Source of the DNA: Pisaster brevispinus
Lineage: Eukaryota; Echinodermata; Asteroidea; Forcipulatida; Asteriidae
Length of the DNA: 64,000 nt
Direction: 5' to 3'
NCBI GenBank assembly: GCA_023634235.1
Contig: JAMKCF010000009.1
Span: forward strand, 6,200,001 to 6,264,000
The notes under the pieces are model-generated. The model had not been told where the DNA came from, made no database searches, and saw only the letters and a program-made list of their open reading frames with translations. Shown piece after piece: positions 1 through 14,000 of this stretch. Position numbers and translations under genes: made by a program. Position 1 is the first letter of the stretch; every line of letters begins with the position of its first letter.

Positions 1-2495
<2,495 letters not shown>

Positions 2496-2534
2496 GGGTA
2501 CCGCAAGGACCTTTCAAAATCAAAGATTATACAG
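2496..2534 (+). CDS. EMAP: EMAP alternative upstream coding exon (39 nt)
   Basis: The sequence has a pyrimidine/T-rich acceptor (ttttacag) before 2496 and a strong donor (gtaaga) after 2534. It reads x-GG then VPQGPFKIKDYT and leaves one base (G). That base joins in frame with the exon at 6442 to give a Gly codon. It enters and leaves in phase 1, so at least one more exon, carrying the start codon, must lie to the left, probably outside the window. Assignment to EMAP rests on phase compatibility and position; the short peptide is not diagnostic. Confidence 0.6.
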
Positions 2535-2807
2535 GTAAGATGTCTCACAGATTTCCAATCACTCTAACCCCCTTATTCCACTCACGTTTTACTAAAAAAT
2601 TGCACAGTTTTTACTAAAGATAAAGACATACATGTGTTTACAAAAAAAACATCATGAGGAAAGAAGTTCAATATGGAGGAATGTGTCATTAAATAGATTG
2701 ATGGAAACTGTATGTTGTTACATCGTTAAAGTGACTGCTGAACATTTATAATTTTAAAAATCTGGCCTTTTCACCGAAGATCCCAATACTGTGTCTTTTT
2801 CTGACCT

Positions 2808-2880
2808 AGATCGCCCTCTCATTTTTTTGGGTGCTAAGAATAGAGTTCTTATGTTGACCAACAGAGGGCGCTATTTGGAG
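2808..2880. repeat. Short inverted repeat with CTCF-like right arm
   Basis: The left part has GATCGCCCTCT and the right part CAACAGAGGGCGCTATTT; the GCCCTCT/AGAGGGC arms pair. The right arm 2858-2872 (CCAACAGAGGGCGCT) matches the animal CTCF core at all but one defined position. Whether it is a MITE end or a bound site is open. Confidence 0.4.
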
Positions 2881-3097
2881 GTAAACTTGAAGCCCTTGTA
2901 AGACTTCTAGAAAGGCAGCAAAGTTACAATTTTATGTTCTGTATTGATTGATTTTACCTCTAAAAAGAAGTGTGTAAAGCAAATTACGGTTTCTTTAAAC
3001 AATATTTTGTACTAACGTCCTTTTAGAATACTGTTTATTGTAAGACTGCTCTGAGTATGAATATCATTACTCTTGCCCCCTCCTGCAGCTATAATTA

Positions 3098-3248
3098 GGG
3101 CTAGATTTCACAAAGTACTAAGGTTCATCTTAAGATGAGTTGTCAGTATTACCATAGTGATTTGTATTGTGACATCACACTTTGCTTAGCAATTAAGATT
3201 GATTCGCAGTTTAGATCAATCTTAGCACTTTGTGAAATCGATTCCAGG
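3098..3248. mobile_element. MITE-like fold-back element
   Basis: The left end (GATTTCACAAAGTACTAAG) and right end (CTTAGCACTTTGTGAAATC) are inverted copies of about 19-25 bases. A 150-bp non-coding body with further internal complementarity lies between. No transposase is visible, so it is non-autonomous. Confidence 0.65.
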
Positions 3249-4042
3249 TTTGGTTTACATGATAGTCATTGAGCTAATTTTGTGTAAATAATAATTAAGT
3301 ATAAGAGTCAATTCTGATGAGCAAATGAACGGTAATAGTTTGAGAATAGTTGCAAGCACTAAATTATTATGCGGTTTACTGTAAATACAATTTAGCTGGC
3401 TTGAATTAGTCAATCAACATCTCGGAAAGTATGATTTGAAACATTGCATGATGGAGAATCCAATCTAGTACCTCTTACATGAAATCTCTCCTAAAAGTTG
3501 TGGTTCTCAAAGAACATCGTGGAAGGAACAATCTTTGAAATTAAAGATTAAAATTCAGGTTTTTCTGTCAGTCAAGTCATATAATTTTTTTCAAAATGAT
3601 TTTTAAAAACCCAGTAAAACCAGCCCCTCCTTGTGAATGCAGGAAGTGCAAGAGTTGGAAAAAGGTCTGAAGTATGATGAGTAACCTTCTAACAATACAT
3701 TTATAATCAGACTAGGGTTGGGACCTGTTAAATCGCGCAAGTTTGTTTCCTTTGCGCATGAAAGCAACGTATACGTGGAACCAAAGCGGTCCCCGAAATA
3801 TTCAAATACGCCCGAGACTTGCAGGGTCTATCGGCTGACAAGGAACTTGTACATATACAGGATCTGGTAATGTATTGGTAGTCAAAGCAAAATGGAATCT
3901 CAGCCACAACAATTTAATTGATGTAAACTCTTCTTAGAAGAGAACTCTGTTATTAAGTATTTTTGATTTAAACATACTTTAATGCAAGGCTGAGCTGGTA
4001 TAAGTGTATTGTCATAACAGTGTATTAATCCCTGAAGTTGAA

Positions 4043-4200
4043 AGCCTGGAATATAATCTTTGAGTGGGCAAGGCTGTTTTCATTTTGCAAAGGGTCCTTC
4101 CATCGGAAATCTATAAGTCTGTTGGAAACTATTGATGCGTGGCCAAGACCAAGGCAACAGAGGTCATTGTCTCTGCGGCCTCCATTGAATTCAAGACCTG
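4043..4200 (+). mobile_element. Dispersed fold-back repeat, GGCCTGGAATT family, copy 1
   Basis: It shares the order of landmarks with four other copies: GCCTGGAAT at the start, then GGGCAA, TTTTGCAAAGGG, a GGAAAC segment, GGCCAAGACCA and GGCAACAGAGG. It ends near TTCAAGACCTG. It is divergent from the best copy at 56091. Confidence 0.6.
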
Positions 4201-5886
4201 AGTTGAAGGTTCATATTGTACGTGGGTGTCAAAAAGCTATCAGTGTTGATCATTTCTAAACTAAATGGACAATTTTGTTGTAAAAGCAAAGCAAACATCC
4301 CCGTTCAAACTGGCTTTGCTTGTGACTAGTTTTAGTTTCAGGCTGATTTGTGAAACAGTACTTAATTCGTAATAGCAATTTTTCCGAGAGGGTTAAATAT
4401 TTAGGGTTTTATCAAAATGTTGTGATTCAATGACAACAGCCACAGCCTTTTCAGAACATGTGGGCTTGACTTCAGATCATGCAATGGGTTTCTTGGACTG
4501 GCCTTCTTTTGTTGATAGAGGGGGCTATAAACCCCCATCTGTCTGATGTACTCTTTCAGAATGAAAAACAACTCTCAGTCAACTCAAAATAAAAAACATG
4601 ACCAATTTCAAACTGTCAGTATGGATTTGGTTGGTTTTAGAGCTTTATTTAAAGTGTATTTCCCCCCACAAAGTATCAAAGAAAATACTGAACAAAAAGA
4701 GTGACATTGCAATTTTTTTTTTAATATGGCACACACATTCTGCTCTCTCTTCCAAATGACATGGAAGACTTTTGGAAAATTTCAGCTTTTAATGCTGTGT
4801 AAATTGTGTTGTTTTTGTTAGGTTGCACATTTATGTCATTCCAAATTTCCTAAAATTAGACACATTTACATTTTTACGTACTTTTTAGTAAAGAATGTGT
4901 ATAATAATGAGAAAGATATTAAATGCCGTCACTTTTCCTGGTAAAAATTACCCTCCTCCCTTTAACGATTTGGTCAAGGATCTGTTCAAAATGAGACAGA
5001 TGCAAGCTGTTTGTCTGCTGTGCCTTCTCCATTATATCAAATCACTTCTGGACATTTTCCCTACAACACATGAATAGGCTGGGGACAGTGACCTTTAGTC
5101 AGTGACCTTTAGTCAAGTTGGCCTCTGATTACCCCAGCCTTGTTAGACACAAAGCAACCATGGTAAAAGGAAATGAGCCATTTTCACTTGGAGGTTAGAC
5201 ATTTTTTTTAATGGACGAGAATCATAATGGAAATATCTTTGAGGGAAACGAGGAGCCGTCTTCGCGTTTGAAGTGGAGAACTAAAACATTTTTGTTTAGG
5301 CTGTGTGATCTGCACAGACAATAGGGAAATATGAGCTGTCCGAATTATGTCGTCTCGCTGAATTAATGAGATAATGAATTCAGTTGATGCATAGGGCCTA
5401 GATTTGATGTGATGAGGACATTATATGAATTATGGATGAAATGGATGACTGAATAATTGTGCAATTTTTAGGCTATGTATTATACTAAAAAACAATTTCT
5501 TTAATTGAAGAGATGACCTCCATTATTTTTTAAAGGGAAATTTCACTACCTTTGTTGTTGTTTTAGGGGAATCTTTTAAAGAACACCTTGGAACAAATTT
5601 GATAAAGAATTTCTTTTCTATGATGGTAATGTTTTCTCATTAAGGTGGGGATTCTCTCGTCAGGAAATAATCAAAGGATACATATCTATAATAGAAATTT
5701 GGTGTATCATCTTCAACCTCTTTTAGATTGCCAATAATTGGAGACAGATTATTAACTGAATGTAATGATTTGTATTGCACTAAATTACAAGGTTTTTAAG
5801 TATATGGGTTCAAGGTATTATTGAGACAGAAATGTATTGAGCTACTTTGTCTTATCTTTACAAATCTCTTACAAATCCAAACATAG

Positions 5887-5958
5887 GGCTGGATAGCTCA
5901 GTTGGTAGAGCGCCGGTACGTTAATCTGGAGGTTGTTGGTTCAAGTCCCGCTCCAGTC
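5887..5958 (+). repeat. tRNA-like head of a SINE-like element, copy 1
   Basis: The 72 nt fold as a cloverleaf. The acceptor GGCTGGA pairs with TCCAGTC, the A-box is TAGCTCAGTTGG and the B-box GGTTCAAGTCC. The anticodon loop ACGTTAA would read GTT (Asn), but position 33 is C instead of the invariant U. A conserved non-tRNA tail follows (tttctttgttcaaatccaa, then tttacccagtcagtttccc). The sequence does not resemble canonical animal tRNA-Asn, so a dispersed tRNA-derived element is more likely than a working tRNA gene. Confidence 0.75.
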
Positions 5959-6110
5959 AATTTTTCTTTGTTCAAATCCAAATTAATAAAAATTTACCCA
6001 GTCAGTTTCCCTTCTGGTTTATTACTTGATATTTAATATTAAAAAGACGCATCCCCTTAAGGTGATCCCCAGGTTGTATCGTAAACTTGGGTGTGATCCC
6101 TGGCTACACG

Positions 6111-6350
6111 GCAGCTTACGGTTGTTTGGCTTCTGACTGGCTCCCCTGAACAAAGATATTGACTAATAGGGAGACAGCCAACATAGGGCTGGATAGCTCA
6201 ATTGGTAGAGTGCTGGTACATTAATCTGGAGGTTGTTGGTTCAAGTCCAGTAAAAAAAACCAACTTCAAATCCAAATTATAAAAAATTTACCCAGTCATT
6301 TTTCCCTTGTGGTTTGTTACTTGACATTATAAATCTCTGTTACACAATCA
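6111..6350 (+). repeat. tRNA-like SINE copy 2 with conserved upstream module
   Basis: 6187-6251 is a decayed copy of the same head, with A-box, anticodon-stem and 3' changes that break the acceptor pairing. The tail follows to about 6350. Bases 6111-6186 (gcagcttacgg ... gaacaaagatattgactaat ... gccaacatag) match the stretch upstream of the copy at 54958, so the mobile unit includes sequence 5' of the tRNA-like part. Confidence 0.7.
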
Positions 6351-6441
6351 TCCACGAGTAAATCACGAATGAAAAATACTCACACTATTAAAAAAAGAAA
6401 AAAAAGAAGAAAAGTTTTCAGCGTCTGTTTATTTCTTACAG

Positions 6442-6646
6442 GGTTCCTAGGTCAATCACCCTTGCCGTCTAGACCTCCTATGTACAATGATGTAGCCAAA
6501 ACGAAAACCAAAATACTATTATCACCAGCGACACCCGAATCACAAAGAAGAGGTAGAACAGGGTCATTTGGAAGCAACTCCTCCAGTAACGATGGGAAAC
6601 TCAGAAAGTGGGGATCCCATGATAGCTATAGTTTTCCTTCAACGGG
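6442..6646 (+). CDS. EMAP: EMAP alternative N-terminal exon (205 nt, Ser/Arg/Lys-rich linker)
   Basis: The acceptor is atttcttacag and the donor gtaagt. The frame is open throughout and gives a low-complexity basic peptide with SPLPSRPPMYNDVAKTK, SPATPESQRRGRTGS and KLRKWGSHDSYS. It receives one base from 2496-2534 and leaves two bases (GG), exactly the phase needed by the shared exon at 12929. The first exon at 10989-11089 leaves the same phase, so the two are alternative 5' ends. In EML1-4 the matching region is a Ser-rich basic linker between the trimerising coiled coil and HELP. By analogy the missing exons upstream of the window may encode that coiled coil (inference). Confidence 0.72.
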
Positions 6647-6748
6647 GTAAGTTGTTACCTTTCCACCCCTCCCCCAGCATTATACCTCTGACCAATATCT
6701 GTGTGAACATACTGTTGTGTTTTTGTTTTTATGAAAACTTTGTTAAAT

Positions 6749-6893
6749 GGGAGACTTTTGGGGACACTAGGTGGCAGCAGACTTGCCAGGTAAATCCATT
6801 GTTCTCAGAAATGTGCGCATGCTCAGAAAGTCCTTCATAAACAACGGAAATTTACCTGGTAACTCACTACCACTGAGTGATCCAATGCCTCCC
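6749..6893. mobile_element. MITE-like fold-back, GGGAGACTTT family, copy 1
   Basis: The left arm starts GGGAGACTTTTGGGG and continues CTAGGTGGCAGCAGACTTG and CAGGTAAAT. The right arm is a partly decayed inverted copy (ATTTACCTGGTAACTCAC ... CCTCCCAC). The second copy at 30394-30528 keeps both arms. Confidence 0.65.
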
Positions 6894-8595
6894 ACTATTC
6901 CATGACAAATTAAAGGATATGAACACACTTTTCATACTGTTTTCACAAACCCTAAAATGACATCCCTTAAAAAAGTGTTACCGTCAAAAAAGTTTCAACC
7001 TCATTTTATGATCTAGATTTTCAAAATCAAACTCTTGTGTGTGATATCTGCATGGGTAGTGATAACGTATGGTGTCCAACCCCCCCCCCCCCCATTACCA
7101 TGTACCCCATATACCTGAGATTCCTTCACTACACACAGAGGGATGTGTTTGTATTTTTTGTGTAGAATATCAACATTCAAATCCTAGACCAAACTATTGT
7201 CATATTTAAAAATCGCCCTCATCCACAGTGAACAGTTTACTTTAAACTCGAGGGCAAACACAGGTTTATCCAAATCCAATGCTTCAATGCATTCAGTCCA
7301 TTCTTCAAGATTATTTTCAAGGATAAAATTTTGACACGGACATTGTATGAAGTTTTTTAAAAATGTGTTGTTATCGACCTACTTTTTCAATGATGTACAT
7401 TTTGTTCATAAACGAATTGATTTTGGTCTTCCCTTCTCAGATCTGCTAGTTATACAGCACCCACCACCCCTTCCCCTTCCCCACTCCCAAACAAACAAAT
7501 TCAGCACTCAGTATTTCACCGTCCAGCAGCATAGATCTGTGAAGGGCAAACCAAAAAATCAAATCAACTTCAGCCCTTGATGCTTGAACAATTTGTAATA
7601 TTTGACAAAAAGAAATGTTATCATTTTGAATTATGTCGCGTCATCCCAATCCGAATCAATGCATTTATCTGAAAGTCTAGCTGTTGTCATGCATGGATGA
7701 TACATTGGAATGGTCTCATGCAAACTGTGTTTGTTGACTTTGATATCATTTTGTGAACTATTTATTGCCTATTAATATTTAACATCAACAGATTCATCAG
7801 TTTGAATTGAATGTTTTTATTGGTCAATGGAACTTGAAGTACAGATTTAATAAATTGGGTTGCAATGAAAGACAGACCACTCACTCCTGTTACTTTTGGT
7901 TTCATTCTCAATTGATGTGAAAAGACTGGGAGATGTGTCCAAAATTAAATGTAAGAATAATCGATACATTTATTGATTGAAAATATGCAGAACTTTTTAG
8001 TATAAATTTTGATTGAAGGTATCAATTTCTTTTGAAGATACAGACGACATTGTGTAAAGCGAAATCAAGAAACTAAATTTCTTTTTGCACTTCTTGAGGT
8101 TTTGTTTGTTTGTAGGAGTTCCATTGAACCATTTTTTTCATCTGACTGTTAAGTAATTTGCACTCCGTGTGTGCATGTGCCTGCCCCGTGCCATGACGAC
8201 TTCCCATCTTATCCACAACTTCTCGGTGAATGGACTTTTCCTTGCATCATGTGTTTTTCATCCTAAGCAATTTGTTATTCCAGACGGGTCTTCTTTTTTT
8301 TTAAATTGCAATTTTGTATTAGTCTTAGTTGTTAAATTGTAGATATCTAGCCTTAGATAAGGTAGAACTAAGGTCAGCACTAGTAATGTGTCTAACTCAG
8401 ACAGCACCAGAGGCAGGATTAGATATTAAAGTATAATGAGATATCTAATGGATAGAAGATACACAGGATCATTATTATAATACTATGAATATTTAGTATA
8501 AGAACACAGGTATGGTTTGTGTTGAGTGTATTTAGTATGCACAAGCTTTATGTACTTAGGATGGATATGTAGTTGTAGTCCACATCATGGTTCAT

Positions 8596-8711
8596 TTTCA
8601 TGGCTTTGCTTACCACGAATGTCTGAGCTTACGGCGCCCTGTAAAGTACATAATTCTTTGAGCTATAAGCGCAGAATTCTGCAGTAAGCAGCGCCGTGAA
8701 AATTGGGCCCT
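8596..8711. mobile_element. Fold-back element with GGCGCC(C) / AGCGCCGTG arms
   Basis: The left TTTCATGGCTTTGCTTACC and right GTAAGCAGCGCCGTGAAAAT are imperfect inverted copies. A related sequence with the same GCGCTTACG and TAGGGCGCCGTAAGCGTAGAAT blocks lies at 14938-15033. It is probably a MITE family with two copies here. Confidence 0.5.
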
Positions 8712-9011
8712 GTCCATTTATGCTTCTTCAATACAGCTGCTGTGTGTGGCTTCCTTATTGGGCAGGGTTGATCTGGTTCAACCAATAGGAACAACCATTG
8801 CTATTAGCGGCCCGAACTATCTGAAAGTAGGAAAATACAATGCTCTTGACATTGGTATATGAGCTCAATGTAAACTCATAAAATGAATGTAAGCTGATGG
8901 GAGGCTAAACTAATACATTTAATGCTAGCAATAAATCCCAATAATGATATGTGGATAGTACACAGTGTGTTGTACTTTATACTCATCAACCAATGGTATA
9001 CGTGTACTTCC

Positions 9012-9230
9012 CTAGTCTTGGTTCCAAGATGCTCCAGTTGTATTGTCAGGAATACATGTAGTCGCAAAACCTAACCACTATCCCCCTAAGAAGCGCTTGC
9101 CACCAGAGGGATTACATTCTTGCAACCATATGGTTTGTGGGGTGATAGCGATTATAGGGATGATAGTGCCCTCTAGAGGCGACAGTTTTGTGTGTGTGAC
9201 TACACAACTGGAGCTTGGAACCAAGACTAG
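9012..9230. mobile_element. 219-bp MITE with 17-bp perfect terminal inverted repeats
   Basis: CTAGTCTTGGTTCCAAG at 9012-9028 is repeated perfectly inverted at 9214-9230. Inner CTCCAGTTGT/ACAACTGGAG also pair. The interior has no transposase. Confidence 0.8.
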
Positions 9231-9893
9231 TATAATTTCCCTTGTAGTTTTGCAGTTGGTTTCTTGGGGGCATTCTTTTGTGTCAAATTTGAAATAATTA
9301 ATAAGCCTAGTTGGTATGTAACACAAAGTGCAGGGTGTTGCTGGTACTGTGCCCTCCGAGAGTCATTAACCGAGTTTGCAGCTATTTTTATGAAGTTGAA
9401 ATCCATATTATTTTATAGGAATTATTTGATATTAAAGGAAGTTGAATTTGCAGGAATGGAATGAATTGGGTATTGCATCCTCATCGTGATCCTTGGACTC
9501 TTTATCTTTTACATCAAACCAATGAGCTTTACATGTGTGATGATGACGTACGTGCACCATGCAGTTACGACATACAAACAGCCCACACAAAGTAGTCCAC
9601 CATGTATTTCCGCTTATACTGTCTAGTTACTTGGTTTTCCCGCCTTTTCATATCTGGGTTAGTTAAAGGGATTAGCTCAACACATCAAAGTCAAAAGACG
9701 GGTTGTGCGTGATCAGTGGTAGTCTTACCCCAAAACCTCTATGGGATGATGTTTCTTTGAGAACACAAGAAAGAAATTAAAAGTTACATGAGTTGTCCTG
9801 TTCAATTTAAAAATAACTTTAAAAAACACTCTGTTGTATACAGACAATAAAGTACATTCCTTTGTATTAAAACTGACTAGATACAAAAACTAA

Positions 9894-9990
9894 ATTAAAA
9901 AATAATTAAATAAATGAGCATATAAATAAATAAACTTTAAGAATTAAAATAAATAAACAAATAAATAAATAAATAGATAAACATGAATAT
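9894..9990. repeat. A-rich (AAAT)n-like low-complexity tract
   Basis: Imperfect AAAT/AAATA units run through this stretch. Confidence 0.8.
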
Positions 9991-10599
9991 CTCAAGTTAA
10001 AAAAAAAATTTCACCACCCAAAAAGAATTAAATGATCAAAATAAATAAATAACATTAAGTCTAATGGAAAACTAAAACTAGTTCTTTAATTCGGCCTGTT
10101 TGCCGTTGTTCACTTTATAAATGTTGGTAAACCAGTATAATGATTATAAATGACTATGAAAACCAGCAAAGCATTGCTTTTGGTTCTTTAAAATGGCACA
10201 CCAACTTAAGTATGTATTCTTATTGACCACAAACAGTTTTGTTAGTTAAGTCAGACTCTATTCAGTGAACTTGAACATGAAGAATTCCTCTCAGAAAACC
10301 TACAGTTTACTACATTGTGTTGCTGTACTTGCTGGGACCCATAGGAGACCAGTGGTTGCCACTCAATGGGCCACCCAGTTGAAATAAGAACTAAATAAAT
10401 CAAAGAAGGAAACTCCTTGGGTTAGGTTCGCTTTGGGTTACCATTTATTTATTTTTGTCAAAATTCTTGTGTTCTAAAAGGAAGGCATAATAATATAGAA
10501 CAAAAGATTAACAAGTTGCAAGTGTTGTCTTCATTGTTTGCACCTAAGTTTGCTGTGACATGTTCCTTCTGATCACCACTTCAGAGTGCCCCTTTAATG

Positions 10600-10988
10600 C
10601 TTAGTCCAGAGGGTCACATGCACAATAGAGTCAAGGCAGGCTTCACTTCACTGGTTCATTGAGGGTGTGCCATCTGTGTGTGTGTAGGCAGGCAGTCTGT
10701 GCAGTATTCACAGTCCTGGGCGAAGACTGGTGTACTGTGTGTGTGTGCAGTGGGCTGAACTCTGTGTATGGGATACAGGATTGTATGGTTGGGCACCACT
10801 CATACTTTTTGCACTGCTTGTCCTCAGCCTGCTACAGGGTGGCAGCCATTTAGCACAGGGATTCACTAACTGTGGTGGAAGACTGGTTAGGTGTGGAGTA
10901 TCGGAAAGTGGAGCACGGAGTGTCTGTTGGTTGTGGTTTTCTTCAGCTTTTTGGATTATATTTCATCGTTAAGGCGCTTTAGTTCAAC
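10600..10988 (+). promoter_or_regulatory. EMAP: Probable 5'UTR / internal promoter region of the short EMAP isoform
   Basis: The stretch just before the ATG at 10989 must contain the transcription start of the short isoform, because that exon cannot be spliced from upstream in frame. It is richer in GC and CpG/TG dinucleotides than the flanking introns. Two short ATG-initiated reading frames (10659-10853 and 10730-10972) would be upstream ORFs if transcription starts before them. No convincing TATA box at a suitable distance was found. The exact start cannot be placed by eye. Confidence 0.4.
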
Positions 10989-11089
10989 ATGAGTAGACCA
11001 AGTAGTGCTAGACCCTCGTCTAGAGCCTCTCCGCGTGGCTCAACCCCGCGGCCTGCTTCAGGAAGACCTCGTAGTAGCCCAGGCAAGAA
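10989..11089 (+). CDS. EMAP: EMAP first coding exon of the short isoform (alternative start)
   Basis: ATG at 10989 in a fair context (caacATGA) opens MSRPSSARPSSRASPRGS and continues in the same style to PGKK, stopping at a gtgagt donor after two bases of a codon. The segment carries seven Arg, about a dozen Ser and no acidic residue, as expected for a phosphorylatable microtubule-contacting tail. It has no usable in-frame acceptor, because upstream in-frame stops close quickly; hence it is read as a first exon with its own promoter. The first codon of the next exon is completed as Asn (AA+T). Confidence 0.82.
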
Positions 11090-14000
11090 GTGAGTTGTCT
11101 TTTCTTGATTAACTTTTGTCATTCCCATGTTTGATATTGATTAGATTACCCACGGCTGATGAGTTAAATGAACTTCAACTTTTTTATTGCCATGACTGGT
11201 GAGTGAAAGTTTCCCTGTTGTAACAATGTGTCTTTAGCAAACACTAACGTAGCATTCAATTAAAACAATCAGACAGGTGTAGAGTCTACAGTTAGTTCTG
11301 TTGACTAGAGCTTGAGTTGTATCTATCATTGGGGTATTTCTACCTATGGTTGTATCAAGTATTAAATAGTGCTTTTTAGTGATCAGTAGTGCTTTTTAGC
11401 GATCAAAGTCTAGGACAAAGTAATGGTACTTGTTGTGGAAGAGTTGAAGCAAATTCCACATTCCACAAAGTGGAGTTTCACTTAATAAAGGAAGCATTAT
11501 TTTACCAAAATATTCCCTCAAAACTCATTCCTCAAAGTTGTCAAACACACTGGATTGCAATGTACTTGTACTACTACTGTACTAGACGGCATTTTTTAAA
11601 TAAGAAGTGTTGAATGTAGTACAGCTCCATTCTTTGATATTTCAGCCTGTTAGTGATTGAAGGGGGACCACCCATGCACAGCTATATGTAAATGTATCAT
11701 GCACTTGAATGGAATGGCTGGTCTGGTGGCCGGGTAGTACATGTTGTACAATGTGACTTTTTCTTGCTCCAGGCTTTGTTGCAAACCACTAGTAGATTTA
11801 AAGGCTGCTTCGCATTTTAATAATGGTGTATGGGAGGTTGTTTTATCATCCATTGTACTTTCATTTTGTCTGAACTGTTGCAATCGTGGAGTACATGTAG
11901 TATATATGTACAAATGTACTTTCAAAATCTGGTATCAGAAATTGTTTGCCGCTCTACGGTGTATGTGAATGTGTTTTTGACTTAGTGAGAAAAGAAAAAA
12001 TGACCACTGCAATCCCTTTTTTGAATTGAAAAACTGGGATAGTTTGGACGAGACATTATTTGCATTATAGTATGTTGTCAGTTGTCAGACTAGACATTTA
12101 GTGTAGTAGTTTTGGGCTTTTAAAGTTAATAATTCATCCGAGTGTGTTGGCAGACTTCCTTCATGGGCAGACTAATTGCAGTGTACATGTACTATGTACT
12201 TATTGTACTATTTGTATTGACGTGGCAAATTACATGTACTTGTTAGCTTATGTTATTAATAGAGGTAGCATTAAAGATAACAGAGTGCAGTTAGTGGCAA
12301 TAATGTTATGCTGAAAATGTACATTGGTTTTTGAAGTAAATTTATAATACACTGTAGATGTACGATGCACTAATACAATATAGGCCCAGTATTCATAACA
12401 AATGTATTGAGTAGATGTAGATGTACATGTATAGTGTGGTTTACATTTCTACTAATCAGAAGGTCAGAGAGGCAAAATACTTCTTGTAAAAAAAACTAAT
12501 TATATACGCTGTGACGAGATAATTAAATTTTACAACTACCGCAGTGGTTTCCCAAGTAGAGAGAGGCAATGATGTTTGTAGTAAGTGGCTTACGTTTCAG
12601 TTCTCTTGAGTCTCAACCATCAAACACATGTGACTAGCAAGAATTTATCATTAGGATGAGTAACCTATTGTAAGGAGATAAATCACTTTAGCTGTGGCTT
12701 GGGCTGTGTTAGCCCTGGCCATTTTTAAGACTGAAAAAGTTTTAGCCAAAGCTTCAGCTTAGCCCTAAAAACCCATGGTTTTAGAAGTCCGCACAAATAC
12801 GGAAAGAAAGTGACTCAATCGGCATGGACATGGCAGCAGGCACGTACACACACACAGAGGCAAGTTGCACCAGCAGCAAAAGCACCGATTAGGCTCGTCA
12901 CATTTTGTAGTTCCCTTTTTTTTTACAGTTCCCCTAGAAAAAGTTCCTCCATGACAAACATCCATAATTCAGGGGAGCTTAACGGGGCACGGATAAGGTA
13001 AGTTGAATTTTCCCAGCACTCCGAGGCGATTCTCATCGTCCGTCCGTCCACCAGCAATGGTTACCCTCGAACCAGCCGGTGGTGACGGTGGTCAAATGAG
13101 TGTGTTTGCCATCTTAATCATGGGTCAATGGCTGAATTATTCATGATTATTCATTAGTTAAATCATGATTATTCATTAATCTGTGATTTGGTCCAGTTGC
13201 TTTCACCAGTATTTTAAAGGTTTCATTCACTATGATATGACACTGTGATTTTGTTAGTACTGTAACAATGTCGAAATAAATTCGGGGATACAGAATATTG
13301 CTTTTGGTTTTTACTCGACACCGTTATTAATAAGCACTGTTTACTCGGTGCTTCCCAAGTCCTGAGCTGAAGCAAAATCCAGAGGATACTACTCGGGTAA
13401 GATTTGAACCCACTACCCTCAGAAAGAGCAGATGTCTTATCCCCTAGGATCAAACTGGGCGTGTCTGCTGACAAGAGGAAATCATCAGTGCTTTGGATAG
13501 CACTGAGTATGCGGTGCTCATTGCACAATTGTTGCTAGGTAAAACGAAAAAAATAATATTTACAAAACAAAACAATTGCAATGTTAAAACAGTTGCTGAC
13601 AGGAAATGGCTTTTTAGCATCTAAAAGTCAGAGCAACTTCCCGTACTAAAATTAGCTAACATTAAACTATATTATCCCCCCCCCCCCCCAATTTGTTACA
13701 TAAAACTACTGTATTTCTAAAACATGCCATTTTATGATTTGTTTACTGTGTGATTATGATTTTTTAAATTTATATAAAGTTTTTGGAAATAGATTTTAAC
13801 CTGAATGGCCGTCTGGCCCTAAAATGTCCAATTCCATGTGAAAATACCTGTGAATTCAAACAGCATTGTGCAAACAATTTTCTTTACCAGATCCCCCGCG
13901 CCAGCGCTGCGCTCCATTGAGGGTGACCTGGTAATGCTTGAACAAACATGCTCAATTCATTGTGGAAGCTCAGTTGGAAGTCGCTGCATTGTGTTGGCTA

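Larger units (their letters stand above)
2535..6441. other. EMAP intron (between alternative 5' exons)
   Basis: 3.9 kb of AT-rich sequence containing fold-back elements at 3098-3248 and 4043-4200 and two tRNA-like SINE copies near 5.9-6.3 kb. No other coding exon was recognised. Confidence 0.6.
6647..10988. other. EMAP intron / 5' flank of the short isoform
   Basis: Holds fold-back elements at 6749, 8596 and 9012, a C13 run near 7080 and A/T-rich AAAT-type sequence at 9890-9990. It ends in the probable internal promoter. No other coding exon was recognised. Confidence 0.55.

Noticed and set aside
10659..10972. Two short frames just before the EMAP ATG as genes
   Set aside because: At most upstream ORFs of the short EMAP transcript; no recognisable product.
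13891..13930. Exon-like stretch (good pyrimidine-AG acceptor, gtaatg donor; SPAPALRSIEGDL)
   Set aside because: It accepts the phase of 12997 but leaves phase 0, so it cannot join 17158 in frame. The alternative donor at 13923 also fails. It could only be used with an unknown extra exon.
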